From Pocillopora verrucosa (lineage: Eukaryota; Cnidaria; Anthozoa; Scleractinia; Pocilloporidae): a stretch of DNA of 64,000 bases. A program made the translations under genes and the position numbers. The DNA lies in assembly GCF_036669915.1 (NCBI RefSeq), contig NC_089314.1:29681592-29745591 (forward strand), given 5' to 3'. Below are positions 33,572 to 44,497 of this stretch, in pieces. The first letter of the stretch is position 1, and each line of letters begins with the position of its first letter. Under the pieces are notes generated by a model. The model ran no database searches. It had not been told where the DNA came from and saw nothing but the letters and a program-made list of their open reading frames with translations.

Positions 33572-36469
33572 ATGGCAAAACATCAACTTTTACTTCTTTT
33601 TGCCTCTTTAACGTACTCTTTGAGTGTTTCCGGCTCGAACTACGCAAAGATCGGAGGAATATTCTGCAACGAAGAAAACTCTAAAGAACTATTAGCTTTT
33701 AATCTTGGAGTGGAGTATGTCAACAACGATACGACATTGCTTCCGAGCACCGTTCTCGTTCCTTTGGTGAATCAAACTGATTGGAGTAACAGTTTTTCCA
33801 ATGTGGATGCAACTTATTGGCAGATTCAGAGTGGAGCGGTTGCAATTGTCGGACCAATCACTTCGTCTACAATTAAAGTCACCCAGCCACTATGCACTGG
33901 TTTTCACATCCCGCAATTAGCTCCCTACGCAACGGATCCTATATTCGACTTTTCTCCTCACTCGTACGGATATCTATTACGCATGAGTAGCAGTGATGCA
34001 ATTGAAAATCGTGCTATGGTCGACTTTGTGTCACATTTCAAGTGGACAAACCTAGCAGTGTTAACATCCCGGAGTGATTTTGGACTTAACGGTTTAGTTA
34101 TGTTCAAAGACATTGCCTCTCACAAGGGATGGACCTTTCTAGCCGTGGAAAGTTTCCAAGAGTTTAGTAACGCGTCAAAGGTAAACGCGACGAAACAACT
34201 TCTGCACATAAGAAGTCGAGGTGCTAGGATCGTTTTGGTAAACTGCATCGCCAGCAACGTTCGCACAATTCTAAAACAAGCCAGTGATCTTGGAATGATT
34301 GATGGATGGGTGTGGCTTGTCACAAATGGAGCATTTGCCCTTGATGGACTTTATGACAATGGGCAACCCATACCGAGGTATCTTCAAGGTATTGTAGGCA
34401 TCAGGAATTCGTTCGGTGGAAGCAAATACGAAAAGTTTAAAAGCATGTGGGAAGGAAAAGGATACGAAAAAGCACCTCTTGAAAGAGATTCGACTGTGGG
34501 ACATGTCTTTGACTCAGTCTTGGTTTTGGCAAAGGCAATTCACAACATGGTCGAAGACGGTCACAATGTAACAAGCACAAAGGGCTTGAAGTTTGGTGCA
34601 GACAAAGGCGAGGGATCCTCATTCAGTGAAATTGGAGCCACTCTTTTAGATTACATCACAAAGGTCAATACTTCTGGTGTCATAGATCGCAAGCTCTTTG
34701 GCACTAACCGCTCTCCATCCGAAGCAAGATTTGACATCGTCAACATGCGCTCGTATGGTTTTGAGACAGTTGCTCGATGGGACTCAATTAATGGGCTGGT
34801 AATGGACACAAAAAAGGAGATAATATGGTCGTCTGGGAAAACGATCGCTCCTGTAGACACCTCCGTATCTTTGGAAAATCGGACCATAACAGTTGTCACC
34901 ATTGAAGAAAAACCTTTTATCGTGCGAAGGTCGTCCACATACACAGGAAAACCCCAATTACAAGGTTATTGCATGGAACTACTGGAAGAACTAAAAAAAA
35001 TTTTAAAATTTTCGTACGAAATATACCTGGTGCCAGACAATAGCTACGGTTCACAGGACCCAATCTCTAAAGAATGGAATGGAATGGTTAAGGAGCTGAT
35101 CGAGGGAAGAGCTGATATGGCTGTGGCTGCGTTTACAGTTAGCTCAGAAAGACAAAAAGTCATCGATTTTACCCAGCCTTTTATTGATCTAGGACTGACG
35201 GCCCTTGTTAAAACTGTCATTGACAAAGTTGAGTATTATACGTTTTTCAAACCTTTTCATCTTCATTTGTGGTTGGTGATACTCGCTGCCACATTGACAA
35301 TTGGCTTTCTAATTTGGCTTTTTAGTACTGTTAGTCCCTATGGATTTTATGGTAGATGCCTTAACGTAGCCAATCGTAAAATACCAAAGGAGTACGAGAA
35401 GCAAAAACACAATCTTTGCCTAACTAATGCATTATGGACATCTGCAATGTACTATGTCGGCAAAACCTCTGACAGTTTGCACCCAGTTTCGGCTTCTGGA
35501 AGGACCGTTGTCACAGTTTGGTGGTTTGCAATTGGGATCCTTCTCTCGGCGTATACAGCAAATCTAGCCGCGTTTCTCACTTTAAAAAGGTTTAGTTCTC
35601 CAATAAGCAGCATGGAAGACCTTGCAGGCCAGGAATCTATTTCGTATGGTACCGTTCGTAACAGCCAGCCACAGGCGTTCTTTGAGTCATCTCCTATTCC
35701 CGTATTCGTGACTATGTGGCAGTATATGAAGTACCATCATACCCTCGTCGCCAGCAGTGATGAAGGAATTAATAAGGTGAAGAGAGGTAATTTCGCCTTC
35801 ATTTGGGACTCTATCGTCTTGGAGCATTCAGTGCACTCTGCTGAGCCTTGTGGGTCTCTAACAACCATCGGTAAGCTGTTTGGCAAGATTGGTTACGGTA
35901 TTGGCCTGCCTAAGGGCTCTAAATACACGAAGCAGTTAAGCCAAGTAATCTTACAACTGCGCCAGGATGGCTTCATGGACAACCTTGAACAAAAGTGGTT
36001 GCATACTCATGAGGACTGCTTCACAGCTCAGGAATACCTTAGCAGTGATAGCGGCATACAATTGGGATTGAATGACATGGCGGGAGTCTTCATAATTCTT
36101 GGCGCTGGTGTTCTAGTAAGTCTTATTGTGCTTGTCTTTGAGTGGGTTTTGGCATCGCACTTGACAAAAAACGAAAATGATCCGAACGCACCTCACACGC
36201 TGTGGGAGGCACTAAAGACGCGAAGGCGTAGCACAATGGAAGACTTTAGACTTCGAGATGATCTCCCTAGAATTTCATGGTCTATTGGTAGCCAAATGAG
36301 GACCAGAATGAGTCAAATCGAAACATTTATCGCGGGATTTTCCTTAGGGCGTGGCAGAGGAAAAGGAAAAGTGAATCTGGAAAAAGATTTCTTGGAGGTT
36401 AGGTCGGTAGAGGACAAATCTGAAAGTGTAGAAAGCTGCAATGAAAGTATTATAATCCAAGAAGTGTAA
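33572..36469 (+). CDS. ionotropic glutamate receptor subunit, NMDA-class, intronless
   Basis: This 965-residue single-exon protein has a signal peptide (about 1-22), an amino-terminal bilobed domain to about 420, ligand-binding lobe S1 (about 437-560), M1 (563-587), the re-entrant pore loop M2 (about 615-636), M3 (649-671), lobe S2, M4 (836-860) and a basic/Ser-rich tail. It resembles GluN1 most: GYCMELLEEL, WNGMVKELIEGRADM, FIWDSIVLEH and a GluN1-like M4. The amino-acid-binding Arg (R527) and Asp (D746) are present. Unusual features are Gly630-Lys631 at the Q/R/N pore site, SAYTANLAAF instead of SYTANLAAF in the gate (A660), and Gln-Pro (699-700) where glutamate subunits have Ser-Thr contacting the side chain. 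It should be a synaptic or chemosensory cation-channel subunit, possibly glycine- rather than glutamate-binding. Confidence 0.95.
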   Translation: MAKHQLLLLFASLTYSLSVSGSNYAKIGGIFCNEENSKELLAFNLGVEYVNNDTTLLPSTVLVPLVNQTDWSNSFSNVDATYWQIQSGAVAIVGPITSSTIKVTQPLCTGFHIPQLAPYATDPIFDFSPHSYGYLLRMSSSDAIENRAMVDFVSHFKWTNLAVLTSRSDFGLNGLVMFKDIASHKGWTFLAVESFQEFSNASKVNATKQLLHIRSRGARIVLVNCIASNVRTILKQASDLGMIDGWVWLVTNGAFALDGLYDNGQPIPRYLQGIVGIRNSFGGSKYEKFKSMWEGKGYEKAPLERDSTVGHVFDSVLVLAKAIHNMVEDGHNVTSTKGLKFGADKGEGSSFSEIGATLLDYITKVNTSGVIDRKLFGTNRSPSEARFDIVNMRSYGFETVARWDSINGLVMDTKKEIIWSSGKTIAPVDTSVSLENRTITVVTIEEKPFIVRRSSTYTGKPQLQGYCMELLEELKKILKFSYEIYLVPDNSYGSQDPISKEWNGMVKELIEGRADMAVAAFTVSSERQKVIDFTQPFIDLGLTALVKTVIDKVEYYTFFKPFHLHLWLVILAATLTIGFLIWLFSTVSPYGFYGRCLNVANRKIPKEYEKQKHNLCLTNALWTSAMYYVGKTSDSLHPVSASGRTVVTVWWFAIGILLSAYTANLAAFLTLKRFSSPISSMEDLAGQESISYGTVRNSQPQAFFESSPIPVFVTMWQYMKYHHTLVASSDEGINKVKRGNFAFIWDSIVLEHSVHSAEPCGSLTTIGKLFGKIGYGIGLPKGSKYTKQLSQVILQLRQDGFMDNLEQKWLHTHEDCFTAQEYLSSDSGIQLGLNDMAGVFIILGAGVLVSLIVLVFEWVLASHLTKNENDPNAPHTLWEALKTRRRSTMEDFRLRDDLPRISWSIGSQMRTRMSQIETFIAGFSLGRGRGKGKVNLEKDFLEVRSVEDKSESVESCNESIIIQEV

Positions 36470-38136
36470 TAAATAGTTGACTTCCAGCTAGAAAGACTTG
36501 CTGTTAGAGGATTGGAAGAATATAACTATTTTTCATTAAAATTTAATATTGACTCACATTTTGGACACTTCTCATGTTTGAATGTATATACCAAGATCCG
36601 CGCATGAGTATGTCCTTTGATTTATACGTTTGATTTTCTATCAATTTCAAGTTTTTTCTTCCGAAGGATTTGAACTATTGTGGATGCCCTTTGCAGCATA
36701 TGCTTATACTGGGAAAGCTTCCTTTTTTTTTTTTTTTTTTTTTTACTGATCAGCGAGAAGATAAGATGTAAGAGAACCAGCAAATAGCCAGACAATTGAA
36801 AGCAATTAGTGATCAACATTTATTTTTTCGCGCAACTTCTCATACACCAACTAGTAAATAAGTGATTAAATTACACCAACTCAGTATCATCTGAAGCGTA
36901 TTATTTTTATCTAACGCCTAGCTCTGTTAACCAATGACGATATAGCTGCTAAAAAGGAGAATTTCGATTCATATCAAATGGGATTTAATAGCCTTGGTTA
37001 CTTATTACGAGCCAATTTAGAAAAAAATATTATTAAAATCTCATTACGTTCAACTATATGTGAAACCGCGCTTGCCCCAAAAAACTAATATTTTTTTTAA
37101 GTGTGCTTAGAAATAACAATTTTCTTGACCACTTAGGAGAGAAATTATATCTGATTTAAAAAATTAAATGCCATCTTGCGAGATTTTATTGCAGAGAAAT
37201 TTATTTATCTCAGGGGTTCACAGCTGCTTGAAACTAACCAGTTTCAATTTCCGTTGAGGTTTTGAAGGTAGCAACGAAGCAGCGAAATAGCGAAGCCGTA
37301 GAGTTCTGGAAAGGCTGTCGTCATCGTTCGAAGCGGCTTTTCTATAGCAGCTGCGATAACTGATATGAGTTTTATTCTAATATACCTTTGACGCCATAGA
37401 GATTAAATACAGGAAAGTAATCACTGTTTTTTTTTTTGCAGCAGTGCATGAGATAAGCTGTCACAAACAAAAGATTAGTTATATAAGGCGGCGACTCGAT
37501 GACGCTTTAACATTTTCTTCAGTTGAGGGAGAAAAACTATTGGTAGAGAACCTCTGAATGGTATTTTAAGTTAGGAAAGAGTTATTAGATGATGCTGAGC
37601 CAAAGTTATTATCGGAAACATTAAACTGCTGAGTCGATTGGATAATTACTATGGCCACGTCAACTGATGGAATAAACAAAGAAAAACGGAACTGCTTGAG
37701 GCCAACTACTGAAATACAAACCTTGCGCTGATGGAATCGCTAGTTCTCCAAACAAAATAATGCGAGTGTCCAACGAGATGAAGTGTCAATCCCACACGCA
37801 ATATCTATCTTACTTCGACAATGTGGTTCATTGCAGCTGATTTATTGACACAGAAATTGTCTAAATAGGAGACCTCGTTAAATGTGATTGGTCTTTCGCA
37901 TGACAAGGTGATGAATCAAGGACTTCTTTTTTAAGTGTACGTCGAATGGCGCAGCTGGAGAGATAAGGTAGCCTCCAAGTGACACTTTCCGCCTTGAAGA
38001 GACATAATGCTCAGCCTGAACATAATGGACGACGGCGAAAATGGAAATACAATCATAACGTGTATTATCTTTTAAGACTATTTTGCGCATGATCTCTGTA
38101 TAATCCAATTCTGAAACTGCGACAAAGGCTTTGAGA
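36470..38136. other. intergenic: receptor 3' UTR and Kelch gene promoter
   Basis: An ATTAAA at 36535-36540 could serve the glutamate receptor. A 22-T run at 36723-36744 may be a slipped homopolymer or the reversed A-tail of a retroposon. No coding exon is recognised before 38137. Confidence 0.5.
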
Positions 38137-39870
38137 ATGGCAAGCTCTAAGCAGAATAATAACCCAAGGGCAAGCAAACGGATAGACTACAGTTCAAATC
38201 CGTGTTATTTTGCCGCTATATTTGATCGTTTTTACAATATGAGATCTAATATGGAACTTTGCGATGTGACATTGAAAGTAGGCAATGTAACGTTTGCTGC
38301 TCACCGCTTGATTCTCGCTGGCAACTCGCCGTACATACGAAATATCTTTGCTTCGGAAAATTCTGGAACACTTCAACAAGAAATTGCTTTGCCAAGCATT
38401 TTTCGAGAAGACACCGTGAGATTGATTTTAGATTATTTCTACTCTGGCAACTTGGTAATTAACACAGACAACTGCGAAGAGCTTCTTTCACTGGCTTCCC
38501 TCTTACAGGTTTGACATGATTTTGTTTAAATAAATTGAACTTTAAATTTCAACCATCATTTGTCGTTGGACACAATATGATTTACACAAGAAAATTTTCT
38601 TTTTACAGTGAGAAAGATTTTCAACTTAAGCCTTATAACTTAGCATATTACATTTGTAACATGAACAAGTAACTATCAGCCGGACAAAATGACTTTATTA
38701 GCAGTGTGATGTGAAATGTTTTCTCCCGTCTCTGAAAGAGCAACATTTCTTGCGTATGTAATATTTGCTTTAGGATGAATGTACTGATGCTCATTTTCTT
38801 GAAATTTCGTATTTGATTTTTTCCGGCGGAATTCGACGTCGGCGTATTCCAACTGATGTGAATTTGTGAATCGGATCCTGTTGAAGTGTGTCATAACTTT
38901 TGGTCAGCATAATATTGAAAAAGTAATTTCGTTCCGTTGAGGCGACAATATGAGCAGTATTGTCGGCTGCCTCGTTCGAATTTTCATATTATAATCGTAA
39001 TTAAGCCTGATATAATTCGATAACTAATAAAACTTTGTAACGAATTTTGATTACAAAACTGAAATGAAAGAGTTCATTTCCGAGTTGCTCTCTTAGGAAA
39101 CATTGACCACGAAAAAGGGAGAAAAACACATGATTTACGTTAGAAACGTTTGTAATCTCCAGGTGTTGGTTTTATCAGTAACATGAAAGAATAGTTTCCA
39201 TTAGTAACCGAGACACAGAGGGAAAAATTTAACCAGAGACAAATTCAAATTAACCATGATTTGCTCCTTTTTGACGCAATTACAGTTCCTTTCAACAATT
39301 TTCCTGCCTTTCCAAATAGTTCATTCAAAAAGCGCAGGTGAAGAAGAAAAACCAAGGGCAACAAATTTTATGGACATGTGTCAAATGCTGTCCGCCGGTC
39401 TTGTGCTCAGATCTCATGACTCGCTGCTTATTTCTGTAAAAGGCAAAGGAATCTTGAACGAAAATATTCTGTGGTGTAGGAAATATGTTTCGTTCTCTAA
39501 CTCGAAAATTAATTGACAAAAAAGCGCTCTTAATGCGGGAAAAAATCATTGCGAAGTTGGGACAAGCTCGAATATAACCTACTCCACTAAGCCGAAACAT
39601 GTTGATTTTCTCTCGATAAGCTGAAAAACAATGATTTTTTGGCATTTTTTTAACCGCGATTTAAAGTTTCCGTTATTCGAAACGGGTCTTCATGGTCTTG
39701 TCCACATGCGTAGGCGTGTCTATCGAGTGGCGTGAAAACCAACACCAGAGTTATCACACCGTTCAATCAAAACAAAGCTAAAGATTCCGAGTGGCCAATG
39801 AGAAATCGGATTGAAATGCAGGTGAACGGTACAAACGTGGGAAAAGGATAGTAGGCAAATAGCTGGAGTA

Positions 39871-39909
<39 letters not shown>

Positions 39910-42900
39910 TATAACAGGGTAATTTAAAGTTATTAACTGAGTTGAAAACGTAAATTAGCCACCGTAAAAAGTTTAAAGGCTGAAGTTTCGATCGTTGGCC
40001 CTTTGTCAGAGCCATTGCTCTAATGAAGGGCCAGCGCTCGATACGTCAGCCTTTAAACTCTTTACGGTGGCCAATTTACGTTTTCAACTCAGCTGATAAC
40101 ACTAAATTACCCTAATCAAATAGCTGTTGATTAGGAAAGTTTCGCGGTTTTTTTTTTTTTTACCAATCACAGAACTTAAGAATCAGTGAGAATAGGCTGG
40201 ATCCTTCCGAACTAGTTTTCGTGATGGGTCTTGCTCATCCATAGAGTCTCTGTCACTCAGTGGTAGAGCATCGGAGCTCGGAATCCGAAGGTTTGAGTTT
40301 CGATTCCTCATAGGAACTCAGAATTTTTTCTTTATCCATGCTCGTGCTATGACGAATATTATCTTTCTCTAGTTTTGGCATCTATATGAAATTTTTTCTC
40401 TCGACAACTTGGCCCATTATTCAAATAAGAAAAACATTTCCTGAACTAAAACCTAGTGTTTTAATCTCAGTTCATTTTTTCACCTGGATATCTTTACCTT
40501 TCTCCTGCTTGGGTGCCCTGGTTTGCTTTGGTTATGATCCTTGATCCTAAAGATAATTTAGTAAAAAGCAGTCACTAAGCCCTGGCCGTATTTAAAATCG
40601 CTCACTAAACTTCCAACTTACTCTGCATTATCTTTTAGCTGAATTTCCTGCAACCTATTCATAGAGCCAATTCCCATTAAGATCAAAATGTCATATTTAT
40701 TTCTTGTAGATACAAGAAATTGTTGAAGAGCTCCAGGAATTTGTCATTTCAAACCTTCAAGCATCCAACTGTCTGCGGTTTCAAAGCTTAGCCCATAAAC
40801 TTAAACTTACAAATTTCAAAGCTAAAATTGACCGTTTTGTTGACTGGAACTTCAAGAGCCTACTTAAAGAGCCTGACTTTTTGGCAATGTCCGCTGAGCA
40901 CCTAATCGAAGTAATTGGAAGCGAAAATATACGAGTTAAACGCGAGGAGACTGTGTACGAGGCAGTTTATAGGTGGTTCAGACAGGACCCAAATGGAAGG
41001 TAAGCTGTTTTATAAACAAATAGAAATAGCGGTGGGTCGGCGCACATTTAGGAACGTATTGTACAAAGTTGAAGTGGGGGACACGTCAGTGGATCATGAC
41101 AAATAGTCTTGGAACAACTAGCGCTTCGGAAAGCGAAGCAATGGCTTTCACCACTGGACACTGACATATAAAGACGACTTATATAATTAAGAGCTAAGAA
41201 ATGAAAAATTAAAAAAAAATTCTTATGCAAGTTTGCAAAAGTCACACTACGATGAAATTTACCTGATCCCCCCCAGAGGCCTCTGTAACATTCTTACGAT
41301 TTCCCTTCATTGGCCAATTAATCGGCGGTCATTTTAAAACAGAACCCTCCCTATACTCTGTTGGAAACGACCAATCCCGCCTCCGTTCTCCCTGAAAACC
41401 ATGTGTTCCCCTCCTAAAAGATCCTTCGCACCCCACCCCCCTACCCCTGGTCCCATGGAAGATACATGATAACAGAAAGTTTTCCTTTTTTGGCAGAGCA
41501 AGCAAGGCAGAAAGAGTGTTCAGGGAGATCCATTTTGAACAGATCCCGTCAAAGTACCTCACCAAAGAAATCGTTCCAAATCTTTGTGAAAAGTACAATA
41601 TTTGCGTCGATCGGGTGAAGGAGGCTTTAGACCAACACGCATCTGGGAACAACACACACAAAACACAAACATCTAAATCAGATTTTGCAAGAAAGCCACA
41701 AGACGTGATCTATGTTATTAGCTGTAGAACAAACCTCGTGGAACGATTCGATTCGGTGACTTGCGCATGCGTGCGCTGCCATGAGATGACAGGACCGGCG
41801 GGAACCGTAGAGAGTTTGAGCGAAAACCGCTACGCAGTTGTCGTGGGACATGAACTTTATTGCGTGTGCAGTAACAAAGTTGACAAGTTTAATTTGTTGG
41901 AACTTTGCTGGACTGAAGTGGGTGAAGGTGAGATTGAGTGCTCTGTATTGCACGACTGAAATTCCCGCATAATAGTTATAGAGTTTAATAGGACGTTACC
42001 TAATGAAAAATGCCTTGCCTGCTTTTGTAATGGATGGCTATGAAACGGGTAAATATTCCAGATCAGCGCACGCTTGGTGAGGGTTCATCATCTTACTTTA
42101 ATTGGGATCGTGAAAAGGACTATTTCGAGTCCTGTTGTTCTCTGTGGCATGTAAACTACCTCAGTGCCCCTCCCAATTTTTACCACAAGGTGTAAGGAGC
42201 CATCCGAGGTGATTTCCTTAGCACAGGTGCACTTCTGTTTTTCTGCTTTGTTAAGGTTTAGCAAAATGTTGTTTCTTTTAGTGTTAGATTTATGTCTTTG
42301 ATATATATAAAAAAATTATGTTACAGGTGTTGACGTCCGTGATTCAGGTGTTTGTGCAGGAAAAGATTGTATTTTTGTGGTGGGTGGAAGGCAGAAAGGA
42401 GAATCAGCTTATGAATTTAATCTGGAAACACAGGAGTGGACAGATCTTCCAAATATGAGTAACAGCAGGCGATGTCCAGGTATTTCCCAATTGTTTTATC
42501 GCAAAGACAAGTCACTTAACTCTTACGCAACCTCTGTCCCCCTCTAATAGTATTTTTTTTCACAGGTGTGACATTTTTGTCTAGTAAACTGTACGTGATT
42601 GGTGGACACAGCCCAGATGGGGCCTTAGCCTCCATCGAACGCTATGACACAAAACAAGAAAAGTGGACCTCTTTGAAGTCAATGAACTTCCCGCGTTTTC
42701 TTTTGAGAGCATGCGCGATAGATGGGCTGGTATATGTTGTGGGCGGCAGGAACAACGAGCGGAGCCTGGACACGATAGAGGTGTTCGACCCGAAGGCAAA
42801 GAGCTGGACCATACTAAATGAAAAAATGCAAGACTCAAGGAATGATTTTGGACTTGTAACACGAGATAATCAGATCTTCTGCATCGGTGGACGTGGTGTG

Positions 42901-43005
42901 AAGTCAATTGAGTGTTTTGATGTGGTAGCTAAGCAATGGAAAAATGTTGGCTCGACGGGAGAGAATAACTTTAGCATGAGTTGCGTGTTTTATCTGCCAT
43001 TTTAG
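38137..43005 (+). CDS. BTB-BACK-Kelch (KLHL-type) protein
   Basis: Five plus-strand exons join to 561 residues: 38137-38508, 40710-40999, 41497-41927, 42327-42479 and 42566-43005. Exon 1 encodes the BTB domain (about 30-124; LCDVTLKVGNVTFAAHRLIL), exon 2 the BACK domain (about 125-225; AEHLIEVIGSENIRV, ETVYEAVYRW), and exons 3-5 about five Kelch blades with repeated V-G-G and W motifs (IFVVGGRQKGES, YVIGGHSPDG, YVVGGRNNERS). The family assembles Cullin-3 ubiquitin ligases: BTB binds CUL3 and the propeller recruits the substrate. The first blade region in exon 3 is divergent, lacking the usual GG doublet. The start is the first ATG in the frame (MASSKQNN). I cannot match it to one KLHL paralogue, so the substrate is unknown. 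Intron 1 carries a fold-back element and a SINE. Confidence 0.93.
39916..40113. repeat. palindromic fold-back (MITE-like) element
   Basis: The 198-bp element starts AGGGTAATTTA and ends with its exact complement TAAATTACCCT. The arms are about 85 bp and nearly complementary throughout (left AACGTAAATTAGCCACCGTA, right ACGGTGGCCAATTTACGTT), leaving a short loop with GTCAGAGCCATTGC. It lies in intron 1 of the Kelch gene. Related copies are at 13365 and 54111. There is no coding capacity. Confidence 0.85.
40244..40373 (+). repeat. tRNA-derived SINE (family 2)
   Basis: GAGTCTCTGTCACTCAGTGG, then TAGAGCATCGGAG, is an A-box-type tRNA head. A B-box-like GAGTTTCGATTCC and GGAACTCAGAATTTTTTC follow, then a body with GACGAATATTATCTTTCTC. 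The element is sense to the Kelch gene, in intron 1. It is close in layout to the copy at 21090. Confidence 0.75.
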
Positions 43006-43498
43006 GAAAACAGTTTAAAGACAGGTATAAGCCATAAATCAAAAATTTGTGATGACACCTGTAAAGCGAGCAGGCCGACACAGTGCGAAACTAAAAACTA
43101 TAAAGTTTCAAAAGGAATTTTCTGCTAACCGTATTGAACATTATCAAAATACTATAAAGTAATATGTTCTAGCTCTCCGAATGCACTGATCTATAGACAT
43201 TGTAGTTGAGTAGTGCCCTTTGTATGAAATGGCTACTTTTTCGGATGCTTAGTTAAATAGGAATCGAAAGGTAAGAGGAGGAACTTTAAAGAGAGTTACA
43301 ACCGAAGGTAGACATTATCATTAGTGTGTTTGGTTTTTATGATAGCAAACTGTAGTACGGAACCTTTGATTAAACGTGGCTTACGCGGGGTGTTGAAATG
43401 ATTCAAACTAGTGAAAAACTGGCACTATGACAAAACTAACCTTGCGGGTAGGCCTCGTCTTCGCGCTGCAGAACGATATATATAAAGGGAAGTTTACA

Positions 43499-43542
43499 GG
43501 GGGTCTGGCACTAATAGTGCCACATTATCATTGCTAGACCCC
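43499..43542. repeat. short palindrome GGGGTCTGGCA...TGCTAGACCCC
   Basis: The outer arms GGGGTCTGGCA and TGCTAGACCCC are complementary with one mismatch and enclose a perfect 15-bp palindrome, GGCACTAATAGTGCC (43507-43521). The left arm is identical to sequence at 18893 in the IRF intron, which marks a dispersed fold-back family. Confidence 0.6.
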
Positions 43543-44387
43543 TTGCAGAAGAGCTCTCGCCGGCCAGCGTTGATCAAGGCCTCCTACTTTCCCGCAGGCG
43601 AAAAAACGCTCTTGGCGAAGCGTAAATGATGGGAACCTGCTCGCAGGCTATAACAAGAGGGTCTCAGTCCAAACGTTGGAAAGAAAGGAATGTTTCGATA
43701 TACCATGCAAATTAAATTACATTCTTTAAGGATGAACATGTGCCCCAAAATCAATCATGTGCGCTAAGATTGATCTTTTTTCCTTGTCTCTTTTTTCAGT
43801 GTAAGTATCTTTGAATAAAAACAAGAAGGACGTCATTTTGTTTGGTAACTGTTCACTTTGTTGGGCTTGTTGTGTCAAGTATAAAATAAAAGAGTAAGAA
43901 AAAGTAATCTGAAAATCTTTCTCAAACAGAAATTTGGTCCAACACAATGTTCTCACCCGGGCTCAGTTTCTCCAACTCTTGAGCCACACTCTGCTCGGTT
44001 ATGCGGTCTTAGTTAAGGTTTTTTAAACAATCACTGTAAACCCCGAGCGTATAGCCTGAGCAAACCCTGGATCCGAAAATGTGAGAACACCTTGTCACGT
44101 TTTGTATGGTGACGCATACTTTTCGAATCTGAGGAAATCGCCGGAATTGAGTCTTGAAAACCGTGACTCAGGCACCCAACAACTTGAGAAACTTTGGCGC
44201 TGGTAAAAAGCGTGAAATCCACAACAACCAACGACAAAAATGACAAACAAAGCAAAATGCAAAAATAACAGAGTAAAACCAAACATTAAAAATTAATAGT
44301 CTAAATATAGAATTAAGAAAAAATGGCGAAAAAAGGCATTAGAATTTACCAAGATCTTTTATTATACTCATAGGTCCGACTTCACAG

Positions 44388-44497
44388 CAAATTTAGACCC
44401 CCCGCGGATTTGAACCCCGGTCCAAATCCATCAGCGGATATAGACCCCCGAGTCCAAATCCATTAGTAGATGTCGACCCCCAAGGTCCACATCCCAT
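44388..44497 (+). repeat. minisatellite, 30-32-bp units
   Basis: Three and a half imperfect copies of a unit of the form GCGGATATAGACCCCCGAG plus TCCAAATCCAT occur at 44404-44433, 44434-44465 and 44466-44497, with a partial copy before. The C-rich tracts alternate with AAATCCAT. Confidence 0.8.

Noticed and set aside
36723..36744. poly-T run as the A-tail of a processed pseudogene
   Set aside because: No reversed coding remnant or target-site duplication was recognised next to it; a simple homopolymer is enough.
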